NCBI RefSeq assembly: GCF_020520425.1 | Contig: NC_079490.1 | Coordinates: 930,001-994,000 of the forward strand | From: Spinacia oleracea | Lineage: Eukaryota; Streptophyta; Magnoliopsida; Caryophyllales; Amaranthaceae | DNA: 64,000 nucleotides | Direction: 5' to 3' | Made by a program: the position numbers and the translations under genes | Notes under the pieces: model-generated | Databases searched by the model: none | What the model saw: only the letters and a program-made list of their open reading frames with translations | What the model was told of the DNA's origin: nothing | In this document: one piece after another, positions 45,901-58,773 of the stretch | Layout: each line of letters starts with the position of its first letter | Numbering within the stretch: position 1 is the stretch's first letter

Positions 45901-48608
45901 AATGAGTAACTTGCATAAAACATAGGACATTATATGAAAATGGATTGAAACAAACAGCAAGATCGGGCATCATGTATATGGTTTGTGTGCACGTACTCGT
46001 AAAACATATCTCGGACGACAAATTTCCCAGTAGTTACGAGACAAAGGGCACGTGTTGTGGGGATTCCAAGACTATGCATGGCTTCACTGCAAAGGAATTC
46101 TCGAATGCTACTACGAAGAACGGCCAGCCCATCTGCAAAGCGGCTGTATGGGGTCTTGCCAGCGCCTTTCAGTTGTATTTCCCACCTTTCTTTCTTTGAA
46201 TTCACAAGCTCACCCAATGTAATTGCCCGGCCATCACCCAACTGACCAGCCCATGTGCCAAACTGATGACCACCATAACATTGAGCATACGGCAATCTGT
46301 AAAAGATATTTCATCAGGGAGAATGCAAACAGCCCGAGAAACACAAGAGCTTCAATCATAAAGAACACCCAAAAATACCAAAAAAGACAACTAAGTAGCC
46401 GACTTACGATCCGAAAAATGGGGACGCCCCAGAAAATATTAGTGGAAAATCAGGTCGCTCAAACCTGATCAACACAACAAGAGATGATAAATTAGATAAG
46501 CATGAGAAATATGTACTTATTGCAACTGTTTGGAATAGTTAGAGTAATTCTCCTCTAACAACCCAGGATCAAATTAAATGTATAAAAAGTCCCGCAAAAT
46601 GGTTGAAGCACTGAGGTAAATGCAATAGTAAGCCAATTACCATGTATAAGCACTATGCTTAATTTCATATAGCAGGGAAAGTAAACACTCACTCTTTAGG
46701 ATCTAATTCAAGAGATTCAGCAACTGAATCAGACCATGCAACAAGTTGCGGGTTATCCACCTCTACAGAGGGTGAAACTTTTGTATAGCAAGCATGAAAG
46801 ACCTGAATAGAAACAGTACAATACGTAAGAAAACAACACGGAAAAATTGAGATAAAAGCATTACCTACACATAATATACCAGCCCATATAGGCAATATCT
46901 GTGGGTGGTGTTGAGACAAGTAACCGTGTTCAATTATTTGAAGCTACATACACCTTTTTACCCCTTACCTTTTCCTTACTAATCGCTCAACCATAAACTA
47001 GTTCAATTGTGAACAAAAATTAAAAGTTATTGTAATTGCTTATGTGCTTCCCAGATTATTAGTTGTAATTTGGATTCCAGATCATGCTATTTGATTTCAT
47101 TATATGTATCTAAAGACTCCGAACCTCATAACCAAAATTTCCGGGAACAGCCACTGCTAAAAGGAAACTCTTTATACAATATTCACTTTTCCAGGAAGCC
47201 CCAACACAAAAATGATTCTCTGCTAAAAGGAATCTCTTTATACAATACACAAAAATGATTCTCAAGAATCATAAACCAAGTCAGATGTTTAATTCCACGA
47301 GAGAAAGAATCAATATGTCCATGTACTTCATAACATGAACATATATAACCTGAAACTTCCAGCAATATGCTCCAAACTGGTTATCTATCAAGCTAAATTG
47401 CACTTCTTGATGTTGTAAACCCAATTCTGTCCAACCTCCGATCAAACAACATCCTCCAAATTCATCTTCAATGACTCCTGGTATATCTTTTCACCCTTAT
47501 TTGGTGTACACAGAGACAGAAAGGGTAGTGGTAAAAAAGGGATACGAATCATTCGATCACAAGCCTCGGTATCACCCCATGAGTTTACCAACTTAGCTAG
47601 CAGACATGCACCAACTAATATCAATGTCTCATTAACAACAAACAACAATTAAAGTTCTCAACTTCTTATCTAATACATCTTCATTGACAATTGGTATATG
47701 TTTTCACCCTTATTTGGTGTACACAGAGACACAAAGGGTAGTGATAAAGACGGGATTCGATCACAAGCCTCGGTATCACCCCATGAGTTCACCAACTTAG
47801 CTAGCAGACATCCACCAACTAATATCGATGTCTCATTAACAACAAACAACAATTAATGTTCTCAACTTCTTATCTAATACATCTTCATTGACATTTGGTA
47901 TATGTTTTCACCCTTATTTGGTGTATACAGAGACACAAAGGGTAGTGGTAAAGACAGGAATTCGATCACAAGCCTTGGTATCACCCCATGAGCTTACCAA
48001 CTTAGCTAGCACACATTCACCGACTCGCCGACTAATATCCATGTCTCATTAACACAGCAAACAACAATTTATGTTCTCAACTTCCTATCTAATTTCCTAC
48101 AACACTCAATTCACCAAACTCAACCACACCCAAATCAAGAACAACTTAGAATTTGTCAAAAATAACACCAACCCACATCATCAACAAACTTTAAATGCCT
48201 AAAAATTCCAATTAACTAAGCTATAAAATTAATTAAATAAATCAATACACCATAAATTGAATAAAGGGGGGGTTCGAGGAACAAAACCTGACGAGGGTTA
48301 TTATCAACCCTAGAATCACCGGGCAATTCACGAACAAAGGAATGATCCCAATTAAGGTCTTCAAGCTTCAATTTAGTACGATTACTATCATGGGTCAGCT
48401 TCTGATTCTTCAAATCCTCGGTCACCTGTTCAACCGAAGCACTCTGTTGAGAATCCATCACTGAGAAGATTTTCCCGGTGAGGTTGTGATTACGGCGGCG
48501 AAGGGAGCGGAGGAGGGAGCGGCGGAGAGGGGCGAGGGAGGAGAGAGAGAGGGCGGAGGAGGAGGAGGAGAGAGAAGGGGAGTGAAGAAGGGAGAAATGG
48601 GAAAGCAT
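42952..48608 (-). CDS. Protein adenylyltransferase SelO (YdiU/SelO family), organellar
   Basis: Eight exons with matching phases: 48288-48608, 46693-46802, 46408-46464, 45997-46296, 45388-45635, 44380-44686, 44014-44287 and 42952-43206, giving 623 residues. SelO is an atypical kinase that transfers AMP to Ser/Thr/Tyr of redox proteins. The first about 50 residues ([31 protein letters not shown]) look like a chloroplast or mitochondrial transit peptide; a second ATG at residue 51 could give a shorter form. Visible signatures: [33 protein letters not shown] (about 205-219), [10 protein letters not shown] with Asp 375 and Asn 376, DYGPFGFLD with Asp 385, and the C-terminal CSS where animal SelO carries selenocysteine. 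The whole family pattern is present and no break is seen. Confidence 0.95.
43310..43660. repeat. GGGTCGGTGTGGGTC island in SelO intron 7
   Basis: It begins GGTTATGGGGCGGATCGGGT and ends in CCCATTTACCCTATC, loosely complementary ends around GC-rich DNA. A poly-G run lies at 43440-43449. It looks like a non-autonomous element of the same general kind as the islands at 6430 and 22065. Confidence 0.35.
47455..48090 (-). repeat. Three tandem copies of a SINE-like unit in SelO intron 1
   Basis: Units of about 205-215 bp begin at about 47463, 47676 and 47880. On the minus strand each contains TAGCTAAGTTGGTAAACTC (A-box-like) and TGTGATCGAATCC (B-box-like, best in the second unit) with tRNA-like spacing, then TGTGTCTCTGTGTACACCAA. 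A tRNA-derived SINE seems to have been captured and then amplified in tandem. The two ORFs at 47442-47648 and 47670-47852 are the same repeat. Confidence 0.65.
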
Positions 48609-49420
48609 TTCATATGAATCGGTGATTAATTATTAATCCTTAAACGTCGCACAAAAATGGGAGTTTTTGGGGAAGAGGATGTCGTTGTTGTTGTGTGAGT
48701 CATGGGTTGGGGAAGGTGGCAAATTTTGTGCAATTTTTGTGTGGAATTGTTTGGTTGGTGTCAAATTTTTGAGCATTTTTTGATTGGGATTTCATAATTA
48801 GAGGAGGTGAAACTTCGATTATTTGCGATTTTGGTTTGGTTCGATCAAAAAAGAATAAGAGGAGGAAAGTTTGAAATGTATGGCGCGCCATCCGAGTCGT
48901 CCAGAGTCTTAGGTAACTTAGTTATTTGCCTCTTTCTGTGAGGCATTTAGGGTGTCTCCTGCGGTAGGTTGATCCATCTTCTAGTTCAACAAAGGGACAA
49001 GACGCAACTCTTTTGCACACTAGCTAGCTAAGACGTGTGTTGCGACTTACCTCTTTCGCGATGCTCGAGTGGCTGGACAGTGGGCCTGGTAGGCGACGGT
49101 GTCGCTTTTTGGAAGCTTGATTATTTGATGGTTGAGGGTCGTGTTTAATGAGCATGTAGGGTACGCATTGTACGGAGTAGTCAAAATATGTTTCGATTTG
49201 TTGTTAGTATATATTTTGTACTTTACATAAGCAAGGAAGAAAAACGACACATGGTTAATTTTGTTGTGAGTGAATATCATTTGTGATCCTCTTTCATGTA
49301 AGTGAATGATTATCATGATGGAACTTCATCAATTAAATGTTTTCCACGAAAAAATCACAAATGCCATATTTTTAAAATCGCCTATGGAAATTACTCTACA
49401 ATTTTAATCATTTTGGCCAC
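48609..49420. other. Intergenic stretch upstream of SelO
   Basis: It holds the presumed SelO promoter and 5' leader. No further gene. The ORFs at 48700-48891 and 49047-49316 have no recognisable features. Confidence 0.5.
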
Positions 49421-50080
49421 ATCATTTTTAAGAGGTTTTAAAACTGCCTCAAACCCAAATTTCACAAAACCATTAAGCTGAGCAAGAGAACTCGTATGAT
49501 ATGTATATTTACCTATCTACCTACAAAAACCAAAGACTCAAGCTCGATGCAACAGGTCTAAAGTTATAAATCTAAAGAGTGAGTCAATGCATGTGTCTCC
49601 TTGAAAAGTAACACGACACTTTGCTTCTGTCTTTTACTCATCATGCAACTACATTAATTACATAGAGAACTATCACTCTATTAAACGTTAAACTGTCTAA
49701 AACCCATATTTCACAAAATCACAACGTTGATAAATTAAGAAAAAAATAACATGATATGAACATTTATTGATTTACCTAAAAAACGAGATTAGTGCAAAAC
49801 GAGTCTAAAGATGAATGCAAATCTCTCGCGATTCAAGTCATTCACCACATAATCAATATATACCCTTTTCCCAAAACCTTAGTAACGACCAATAAATATC
49901 GTCACAATTATGTACATAAACTTACAACTAGTGAATTACAAGAAGTACACACACATCTACCATTTTTTCCTCATTAACAAACATCATTACAAAGATAACT
50001 CTCACTTTAATAAATGTTGAACCGACTTAACCCATATTTTCCAAAACCATAAAGCTAAGAACGATAACTAATAGGCTATT

Positions 50081-50561
50081 TTTTTTTTTTGGTGAAAGAG
50101 AGGCCAAGGCCCAAAAACAAAGAAAAACTAGCAAGCTAAAAGGGAAAAAAATAACAGAACGAAGAACATAAAGAAAATAAAGTAGCAACAGCTACATTAC
50201 AGGGAGCTAAACTCCACTGCCACCCCTGCATCAGTGAGGTGAGTTTGCAGGAACCATTCTTGGCCATGACACTCCACCCAAATCCTCTAATAAAACGGCA
50301 CGAAGATCCTTCGGGATCGCCCTCAGCAACTCGAGCTTCTGGTCTAGCTTAACACCGCGATTAGCCAACCAATCTGCTGCCCGGTTCGCCTCTCTATAAC
50401 AATGTCCAACTCTCACCTTCCACCCGTCCCTCTTGATCAATGCCTTGCACCTCCGAATAATGTGAATATAGGGAGAAGAAATAGGCACCTCATCTAGCAG
50501 TAGGCGCACTATAACTTCAGAATCAACCTCAACCTGAATCTTCTTGTGACCTCCTTCCCAA
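50081..50561 (-). mobile_element. 5'-truncated LINE, RNase H domain end
   Basis: The 92-codon frame at 50231-50509 encodes YREANRAADWLANRG and ends DLGGVSWPRMVP, the same kind of LINE RNase H terminus as at 2-349. A 3' UTR ending TTGGGCCTTGGCCTCTCTTT and a poly-A tail follow (T run at 50079-50090 on the plus strand). GCTATT flanks both sides (50075-50080 and 50562-50567). Only the last about 480 bp were inserted, a usual 5' truncation. Confidence 0.8.
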
Positions 50562-51019
50562 GCTATTAATACTTGCCAATTTACCTAAAAAGTCGAAACT
50601 AGTGAGACAACTCAACTAGTCAAAAGATACAAAAACCAAAAGATTGAGCCAAATAAGACTAGTGCAAGGTAAACTCTCTCACTCTATTTTCCATTGAACC
50701 GGGTCAAACTCATATTTCATAAATCATAAAGCAGAGTATAATAACTCTCGGACTACAAATACTTACCGATTCACCTAAAAAACCGAAACTATTGCAATAA
50801 CTCTACAAGTCTAAAACTATAAAATCCAAAGATTGAGCCAAGAAAGATACAATATTGTTCTTCCTAGAAAGTAACACAATAACATTACAAAGAGAACATC
50901 CACTTTGTTACTCAAACCAGCTCAAATCTAATTTTCACAAGATCATAAATCCGAAAAGATAACTTGCACGCTATAAATGCTTATAGATTTACCTAACAAA
51001 TTGAGACGGGTGCTCTCAA

Positions 51020-51265
51020 TCTATCTACACTATATATTAAAAGGCATTTATAAGAAAGTATACGTGACACGTGACGCTCTGTTTATAAAAAAATTCAAAC
51101 ATGGTTAGAGTAAGGTTTGAACCCTTGACCTTGAGTTTAAACAATAAATATTTTACCACTAATCTATTACATATTTCATGTTATCATTGTAAAAAAAATA
51201 TGTATAAGTAAATGTGAATGCTATTAACGTAATAACCCGAGGCATCGCCCGGGCCCAAAAACTAG
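51020..51265 (+). mobile_element. Short non-autonomous Helitron
   Basis: It starts TCTATCTACACTATATATTA, a common plant Helitron 5' end, and finishes with CCCGAGGCATCGCCCGGGC, AAAAA and CTAG. It is inserted between A (51019) and T (51266). There is no coding sequence. At 246 bp it is a minimal member. Confidence 0.85.
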
Positions 51266-51460
51266 TTGCTCTTTAAACCGAGTCAAACCTAAAGTTCACA
51301 TAATCATAAAGACGACAAAGAAAACTCACGGGCCGAATATTTATCGATTTACCTAAAAAACCAAAACTATTGTAAAATAGAACAAGTCTAAAGCTATAAA
51401 TCCAAAGATCAAGCCAAGAAAGATATGTTCTTGTTCTCCCAAGAAAGTTACATTACATAA

Positions 51461-51879
51461 TAATAGTACTATAACACTTTACTAAGATTAAACATACTTC
51501 TAAAACATCAAAACTTAGAAGAGGAAACAAAAACGGAACTCAAAAAATTAAAAAATAAACTAAAAAGAATACAACAAAAAATATGTTTCAAGTCCGCGTT
51601 GTTGTTCCTTCTCAACCCTTCAACACCACCGCGCTGTCTCTCTTTCTCTCTCCTCATTCAACCCTAATTCGCATCAATTTCTCCCTCCAATTCCCTGTTT
51701 CCCCACCGATCTTCATCCCTAAACCCCTAATTTCTGCTCGATTTCCAGTCTTTGATCGAATTCCGATCCTTTTCCCCTTTCTTTTGACCTAATCTGAGGT
51801 TTTGTTGTTCTTGTTGCGGGGAGGAGCTGCTCCTGCTGTTCGTCGAAAAAAGGGGTTGGTTCGATTTGAATAAGTGGTG
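51461..51879 (+). promoter_or_regulatory. Presumed promoter and 5' UTR of the EMSY-LIKE gene
   Basis: CT-rich leader-like sequence (CTGTCTCTCTTTCTCTCTCC) begins near 51630 and continues to the start codon at 51880. Upstream of about 51580 the sequence is AT-rich. A TATA box could not be fixed. The ORF at 51583-51792 is upstream leader sequence. Confidence 0.4.
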
Positions 51880-54800
51880 ATGGAGTACGATCTTTCCGAT
51901 AGCAGTGGTAAGATCGGAGGTTTTCTTTGTGATTTTTAGCGATTTTTTTTTTAAAAGATTGGGTTTTTTTCTTTGAATTGTGTTAGGGGTTTTCTCTTGG
52001 ATTGTTCCTGAACTATTAGTAGCTTGCTTGAACTGTTGCATCAACTTTTCTGGGGATTTTTGATACTAGCTCTGTGAATTGAGTCAGGGTTTAATTTCGT
52101 CAGATTGGTTTAAAAATTGTGGTTAAGGTTCTTGGGGTTGACTTTAAAGTTCGAAATTTTGCATGATGTTTTTTCTGTTATGAAAGAATTTTGAAGCTTC
52201 TATGAGTTACTGGGGATTGGGAGACTGTTTGAGAGCTTAGAAATTGGCAGATCATGAGTATTTTCCAAGTTTTGAACTTTTCAGCTTTTGGGTGAAACAA
52301 GTCTTATTTGTTCTTATGTCAGTAAATTTTACTAATTTGAAGCTGTATGAAAGATCAAGAAGCTGGATCAATAGTGTTATCACATTCGAGTAAATTAAAG
52401 CAACTCTTTTTTGTTTGTATGTCAGTAAGTTTTACTAATTTGAAGCTGTATGAAAGATCAATAAGCTGGATCAATAGTGTTATCAAATTCGAGTCAATTA
52501 AAGCAACTCTTTTTTGTTTGTATATCAGTAAGTTTTACTATTTTGAAGCTGTATGAACTATCAAGAAGCTGGACCGTTAGTGTTATCACATTCGAATCAA
52601 TTAAAGCAAGAAAGTTTTTTGTGAATTGTCATTAGCGGGGTTTATTTAATTATACGGAGTATATGTTTAGGCCGGTACATTAGGGGACCCTGTTCCTGAT
52701 TATCCATCATCAAGAGTTGTATTATCTATGCTGGGATTGGAGAAAGGGAAACTCTCCTTTTCTTTTTGATTCTCTGTTGCATATTTTTTAGATTCTCTGG
52801 TAAGCTAATATTACTTTGACCGAACTTGCGTGACAGTGTCCAACGGGTATGTGTCTAAGTGACATTGCCAATATAATAAACTTTGGCAGGTTTAGTCCAA
52901 AATGAAGTGTCAAGCGTCTATGATGAAATGAATGGTCCAACTGACACAACCGTTAAGTTTGTTATTTTGAATTTCGGGGTGGGTAATAAACTCCTTTCGC
53001 ATGTAATAGTGTGCCAGCATGTCATTTGTGCTTGTATTGGTCATCTTAGTGTATTTGCTGGAAATTTCCAGTCATAGTGTTGGATTGCATATGATATGGG
53101 GGACTGTCATATTAGAAGTTTGGTGTGTATCATCCTCTGGTTGAGCTGCTTGCTTGTCGTTTTTGTGTTAGTTATCAACACCTGAAACCGAGTATCAAAT
53201 CACACGAAAATGAATGTCTTGGTTGGGTATCAAATCACATATGTTGTACTATTGGATCTTTCATCAACATGCTTGATTTGTTATTCGGTGATATTTCCTT
53301 TTTCATGGTAGTTAGTTGAGTTTGTTGCAGATGGTTCCAAAAATTTCGTTATATACTCGTGGGTGGGGGTAAGATAATGTGATGCCTTACATGGAATGCT
53401 TCCGCATAAATAATGGTGGTTTATTAGTTGGAAATTGATCCTATTCATAAGACAATATAATCTAGAATTATTCCAAGTGCTAAAAGACACAGAATGGAAA
53501 ATTTAATTCATTCCCTATTCCTTTACTTCTCTATAGTGAAAGTTTTAGTTATAGTCAATGGGCTGCTGGTGAAAATAATGTGTGATACTGTTGAATGGTT
53601 ATTGTGCCATCATGTCCTGTCATACTTCAATAATGACTACTTTCGCCGTGTTATAACACCACTTTTGCACGTATTAAGAATTTGTTTTATGTTAAATTGC
53701 TTCTACACCTTAAGACGACGTAAAACCTGGATTTATTGTTTCAAATATTCTTTGTGATCTTGTAAAATTATGTTCAATGCTTCATTGTTGAATGACTTGT
53801 ATTTCAAACAAAAATATCTACTTGTATGTTTTTAGAATGGAGTATAACAGGAACCACTGTATTTACGTTTAGAAACATACATGGTTTTGGAGTTCTTGGT
53901 TAGTTTTCACCTTTTGGTTCAATAGCTGCGATAACTCACCAGTCTCATGAGTCAATTATCTGCTGCGTTATATTTGTCTTCATTGTGATGGTTCTGGTCT
54001 TTCGCATAATCACTGAGACAAATCCCTTGTAAACAGTTTGCAGCTTCTTTGTGAAGAGTGCTGCATCAACTTCTTTTGTGTCTCTGCTATTATGTTCTTT
54101 CTTATATAAGACTTTCATCTTCCGACTAACTAATTTTAACTTTCTCTTAATGAAGTTTTATTTTTTAGGGATGAATTATACTTTTTGTTGATTTTTTTGT
54201 CCTTTGTGTTCTATGCTGGACTTTCTTTCTTGGTTTATAATGTTGATATAAGTATTGATTATTTTTGAAATTTCTGTAGGAACGGATGATGATCTTCCAC
54301 CACCTCATCAAAATAGATTTGCTAGAAACGCACGCGTAGCTGGGAATGGAAGATCCGCAGTTGCTGCCTCTGCCCCATATCCAAGGATGCCGAATAATGA
54401 CATGGAAACGCAAATTCATATTATTGAACAGGACGCGTACTGTTCTGTATTGCGGGCTTTCAAGGCTCAATCCGATGCTATTTCTTGGGTACTTTGCTGT
54501 TGCTGATTTTTGATTCTGTGCAAAATCTATGTGTTTGTTTATCTAAACACACTGTGCTTTTATTAGGAGAAAGAAAGTTTGATAACAGAACTAAGGAAAG
54601 AGCTGAGGGTATCAGACGAGGAACACAGAGAGCTCCTATCACGGGTCAACAATGATGATATGATCCGGAGAATAAGGTTTGAGATTTTTTGAATCGTTAC
54701 TATAAAATTACTTTTATCAATATATAAGGTAATTGATGATGATGTTACTGTCTTTTGATGCGAGCCATGTTTAATTTTTCAGGGAGTGGAGACAAACAAA

Positions 54801-57800
54801 TGGACAATCAGGGATGATTAGCTCTTCGCAACCTGTTCATGAATCTGTACCAAGTCCAACTGTTTCAGCATCACGTAAGAAACAGAAAACAGGGCAGTCA
54901 GTGTCGGCATTATCTGTTGGTGCACCTTCTCCGACCTTGCATCCGCACTCATCCATGCAACCATCTTCATCAAATTTGAAACGAGCCCCTCCTCCAGGAG
55001 CACGAGCCAAGAAACCCAAACCAGTAAGTTCTTGGAGAGGCAATTTTTTGATAACTAGTGCTCCGTATTTGCTGAAGTTTGACAGGATGAAATGTGGAGT
55101 TGGCTTTGATATATTGAGGAAATTTTATTCACTATAACGGGCTACACTATCCTTTATTTGTTTCTTTTATTACGTAGTTTACTTAACTTATCCGGACTAA
55201 TGAACACCTTTAAAAAAAACTACAAGTAGATTCAGACAGTAGAATTCTGAAGTTTCCTCATGTACTACATTGTGTTGCTTTTTTGACTTATCACACTGCA
55301 TTTTATGTTCTTATTTCCGTTATTCATGGGGGTGTACTGTTGTGCAGTCTTTGCCGTACCCTTCAACTGCTCCCCCAGGAAGGCCTCAGGTTGCCAATCG
55401 TAGCTCATCTGGTACCTTTGTTGCTAATGATCCTGAGGATGCTAAGAAGATCGGGAAAAAAGTGTGGACAAGGTGGCCAGAAGATAACAATTTCTACGAG
55501 GCAGTAATAACAGACTTTAAAGAGGTACAATTTGTGTACTTTAATAATGCCTTCTTATGACAGTTTTTAAAGACTATAACATCCTTACCATATGTTTTCA
55601 GGGCCGGCATGCTTTAGTTTATGATATGAATACAGCAAGTGAAGCATGGGAGTGGGTTAATCTTAAAGAGGTAATATTAATATGCCTCTTTCTGGAGATT
55701 GAAGAATACTACCCTAGGTCCTTTAATTGGTGGGTGATTTTTGCTAGAGCAATCTATATCTATGAGTATATCCGAACAATAAATAAAAAGAGAATATGAG
55801 TAACATATGCTAATTTATGAATTATGATGCCTACTGTTGGTGTCAATGATGTCTACTATGCATGAGTTGGACCCTTTTATTCATTACATCTGGTATTTGG
55901 TTAATATTTTTGTCGTTGTTGTGTCTGTATCTGTGATATACATGCTTTGTATCTACGTATGTCCTTGTTATCAGATGCCTATATAGATGATCCCCGTCAA
56001 ACAGTAGTGTTTATTATAGTCTTAGGTTAGTATATACCCTGTTAGCTATTGCATATTTTCGAAGCTTATTTCCAAGTTAAAAAAAGTAATAGTGCTGTGA
56101 TGGGAGTTACAGTATTTTCTAACAGCAGGGTTTTTTGAATTGAAGTAGTTGTGATTCCGTGAGATTGTCGTTCTTATGATCTAAATTTTACTAGCAGCGT
56201 GATTATCAGTTTCAGACAGAAGGGACATATCCTTTTGCTTTGCATGCTTTTATGGTAACTTTTTGGTGTTGTTTTTTCTGCCATGTTGATGCAATACAAT
56301 ACATTCTGAAAGTTCAGTTATTCAACTCTGTTTTGAACTAGGATTTTTGCATAGCATCACCAAAAATTGAGAGCTGAAGGTTTTCCTTAGATTGATGGGG
56401 AAAAATCCAATAATTTTGACTTGTTAATTTTGGCTTGAGTGTGAATTTCTAGTTTACTAAAATAACTAAATAGTCCAGCTCCTATATTTAAAAACAATAG
56501 TTGTGAATGTGTGATAGATCGGCCAACACAATGCATAACATTATTGGTACTTATCTGCATGGTTTTGACTTTCTAGTAACTAACTGAATTGCCTCCTGAG
56601 TAATTGGTTTAATTTATGCTTACCATGATCAGTATCTGAGCTTTATTGCTTCTTATTTCCCATTGGCATCAGTTTGTAGAAAAAAAAATATATAGGGACT
56701 TTGTTTCAGTGCTTACGTGATGTAATCTGTATCAGATATCCGATGAAGACATAAAGTGGGAGGGTGAGGATTCTGGAGTTTCTCATAGAGGTGGTGGTCG
56801 AACTGGTCAAGGTCGTGGTTTTAAGAAGTCTTCTTCAGCCCGTGGTGGGGCTGTTGCTGGTGCAGGAAGAGGTCGTGGTACCTTGAAGGGCCAACCCAAG
56901 AAGGATTTACTTATGCCCCAAAATGGTATTGGAAGAAAAGGATTAGGAGAGATTGAATTACTTCATACTGATAATCTAATTAAAGAGGTGAGTAATCTTG
57001 TGTTTTAATTTTTGATGACACAGTCTGTAACATGTATATAAATCTGAAAATGTGGATTAAAAAGAGCTGAATATTTCTGTGATAGATAAATGGATAAGTA
57101 TTAAGTATTGCATTGTTGTATTATAGCTTACATTATTGACTACCATTTATGATATTTCTTATTTCGTCTTCAGTTTGATGATGTAATTTGATAAAATGAT
57201 GATGTTTTGCAGGTTGAGAAAGTTTTTAGTGCTAATCACCCTGACCCAATGGAGGTTGAGAAAGCCAAAAGAGTGTTAAAAGTAATAATTTTCTGGCTTT
57301 TTTTGTTCTTTTTTTGTTGTTGTAAATTTTGCCGCTATATGGAAGTTTGAACGAATTGTTTTGTATTGCAGGAGCATGAACAAGCATTGATGGATGCTAT
57401 TTCTAGGCTTCAGGATGCATCTGATGGTGAAAGTGGTAATGCTTAATTGCCTTCTGTTTGTACAAATTAGAAAGCACATGTGCCTTTTTTTTTCCTCTGT
57501 TCCATCTCCCCTCTTCAATTGAGTTCTTTATAGATCAAAAGATGTAAAGTTATTATAATGTACAGAATTTCCTAATCAAATCTCTGGCTGAAAATGTTGC
57601 ATTGGTCTCCTGTGATCCTTTTCTGTTCATGGAGATATTCATTCTTCGTTTAGTGAATTGATTTTAATGTATTCTTAATGTAACATGCTAAAATGGTGTG
57701 AATAAATGTGTAGTTTTTTATAAAATTAAAAAGATATTCATAGCTCAGATATTCACCACCTCTATCAGACCGTAGTGCTTTAATCTTCTTTCATAGTTGA

Positions 57801-58129
57801 TTCTCTATTTCACTCTGGAATTCCCTAAATTTGGTAAATGATTCAGACTTATGCTTCATTCGGTAGACATAACTATATCTACTTGTTCTGTTAATTGTTA
57901 ATTGTCGAACTCTTGTATGCCTTTTGAATTGTAGCATAATGTTTTTTTTTTTTCTAATATATTTCAATCAGATGGTGGAGAGCCGAATCGTCCATTCTCA
58001 CAATCACAAGGACAGTCAATGGACCGAGAGCAAGGGTGGAGGAAACGGCAGTATGATGAATTGGGAGGAGAAGGCGGCGGTGGTGGTGATAAAGGCCGAG
58101 TTGCCTCGGAAAAGAAGCAAGAAGCTTAG
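51880..58129 (+). CDS. EMSY-LIKE protein (ENT and Agenet/Tudor domains)
   Basis: Ten exons with consistent phases: 51880-51907, 54280-54488, 54567-54676, 54783-55023, 55348-55524, 55602-55670, 56736-56987, 57213-57281, 57372-57435 and 57972-58129, giving 458 residues. The start [20 protein letters not shown] is typical of the plant family. The ENT domain lies at about 51-120 ([20 protein letters not shown]...REWRQ) and the Agenet/Tudor domain at about 225-290 ([20 protein letters not shown], then [18 protein letters not shown]). A glycine/arginine-rich stretch and a C-terminal coiled coil (about 363-405) follow. In Arabidopsis, EML proteins are nuclear chromatin readers acting in immunity against downy mildew and in development. 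This copy looks intact. Which EML member it is cannot be told here. Confidence 0.93.
52318..52610 (+). repeat. About 104-bp tandem repeat in EMSY-LIKE intron 1
   Basis: CAGTAAGTTTTACTAATTTG, GAAGCTGTATGAAAGATCAA and AATTAAAGCAACTC recur at about 52320, 52423 and 52526, three nearly identical copies. Confidence 0.85.
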
Positions 58130-58361
58130 CCTTGTGTAATACCCTAATATTGGCAAATGCCAGATTATTGTACCATTGTCCAGTTAGAATTATAGGTGAT
58201 CTTTAGGGGGGCAGTAGGTAGTAGTGGGAGGTGTAGATTTTTGTACTAATACTATCTCAGTTATGTATTTTAACCAAAAACAATAGAAGCTTGTTCATGT
58301 AAATTTGTCAGATTGGTAAATTATATAGGATTGTTTTAGTAATTCACATTATTGCCTAATA
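58130..58361 (+). other. 3' UTR of the EMSY-LIKE gene
   Basis: AT-rich sequence after the stop with no other feature. The Stowaway starts directly behind it. Confidence 0.5.
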
Positions 58362-58619
58362 CTTCCCCCTTTCCTAAACTATTGCACCATGTTGACTTTA
58401 CGCCCTTTAATACAAGACTTCATCTCGTTATTTTCTCGAATTATGCACAAGTGAAAATTATAAAAAAAATTGATATTTAGAAAGTATATATCGATACGAA
58501 TCTAATAAAGTCCTACATGATTACATATTCTTTCACGTATATACCACAAAAGATGGTTAAAGGCACAACGTGAATGGTATAAAAGTCAATATGGTGCGAT
58601 AGTTGTGGAACAGAGGAAG
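58362..58619. mobile_element. Stowaway MITE, same family as 39703-39955
   Basis: The ends CTTCCCCCTTTCCTAAACTA and, inverted, TAGTTGTGGAACAGAGGAAG both lead into TTGCACCAT/ATGGTGCGA. TA lies on both sides. It is more worn than its sibling at 39703. It lies between the convergent 3' ends of the EMSY-LIKE gene and the hydrolase gene. Confidence 0.85.
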
Positions 58620-58773
58620 TACGAAACAGAAAAAAGACCATATGTTTCAGAAATGTCTAGTATGTAATGCACATTACCAAATTTACCAGTTTTCCACCAT
58701 TTTCCTGTTTTCTGAATCTACTACTACATTTGCAGGAAATCAAAATTTCACTCTGTTACCATTTTCCTGTTAC

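Larger units (their letters stand above)
49420..51460. repeat. Degenerate tandem array (unit about 240-330 bp) with nested insertions
   Basis: Each unit shows, in order, TCAAACCCATATTTCACAAA-like sequence, ATCATAAAGC, an AACTC block, ATTTACCTAAAAAACC, GAAACTATTG, AAGTCTAAAGCTATAAA and TCCAAAGATTGAGCCAAGAA. Units can be recognised near 49450, 49690, 50015, 50690, 50920 and 51280. They are strongly diverged, so the array is old. The third unit is split by a LINE and the fifth/sixth boundary by a Helitron. Confidence 0.7.

Noticed and set aside
45625-46468. Several plus-strand ORFs opposite SelO exons
   Set aside because: Antisense of exons 3 and 4 and of the introns. SelO on the minus strand explains the sequence completely.
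47442-47852. Two near-identical ORFs starting [13 protein letters not shown] / [13 protein letters not shown]
   Set aside because: Units of the SINE-like tandem repeat in SelO intron 1.
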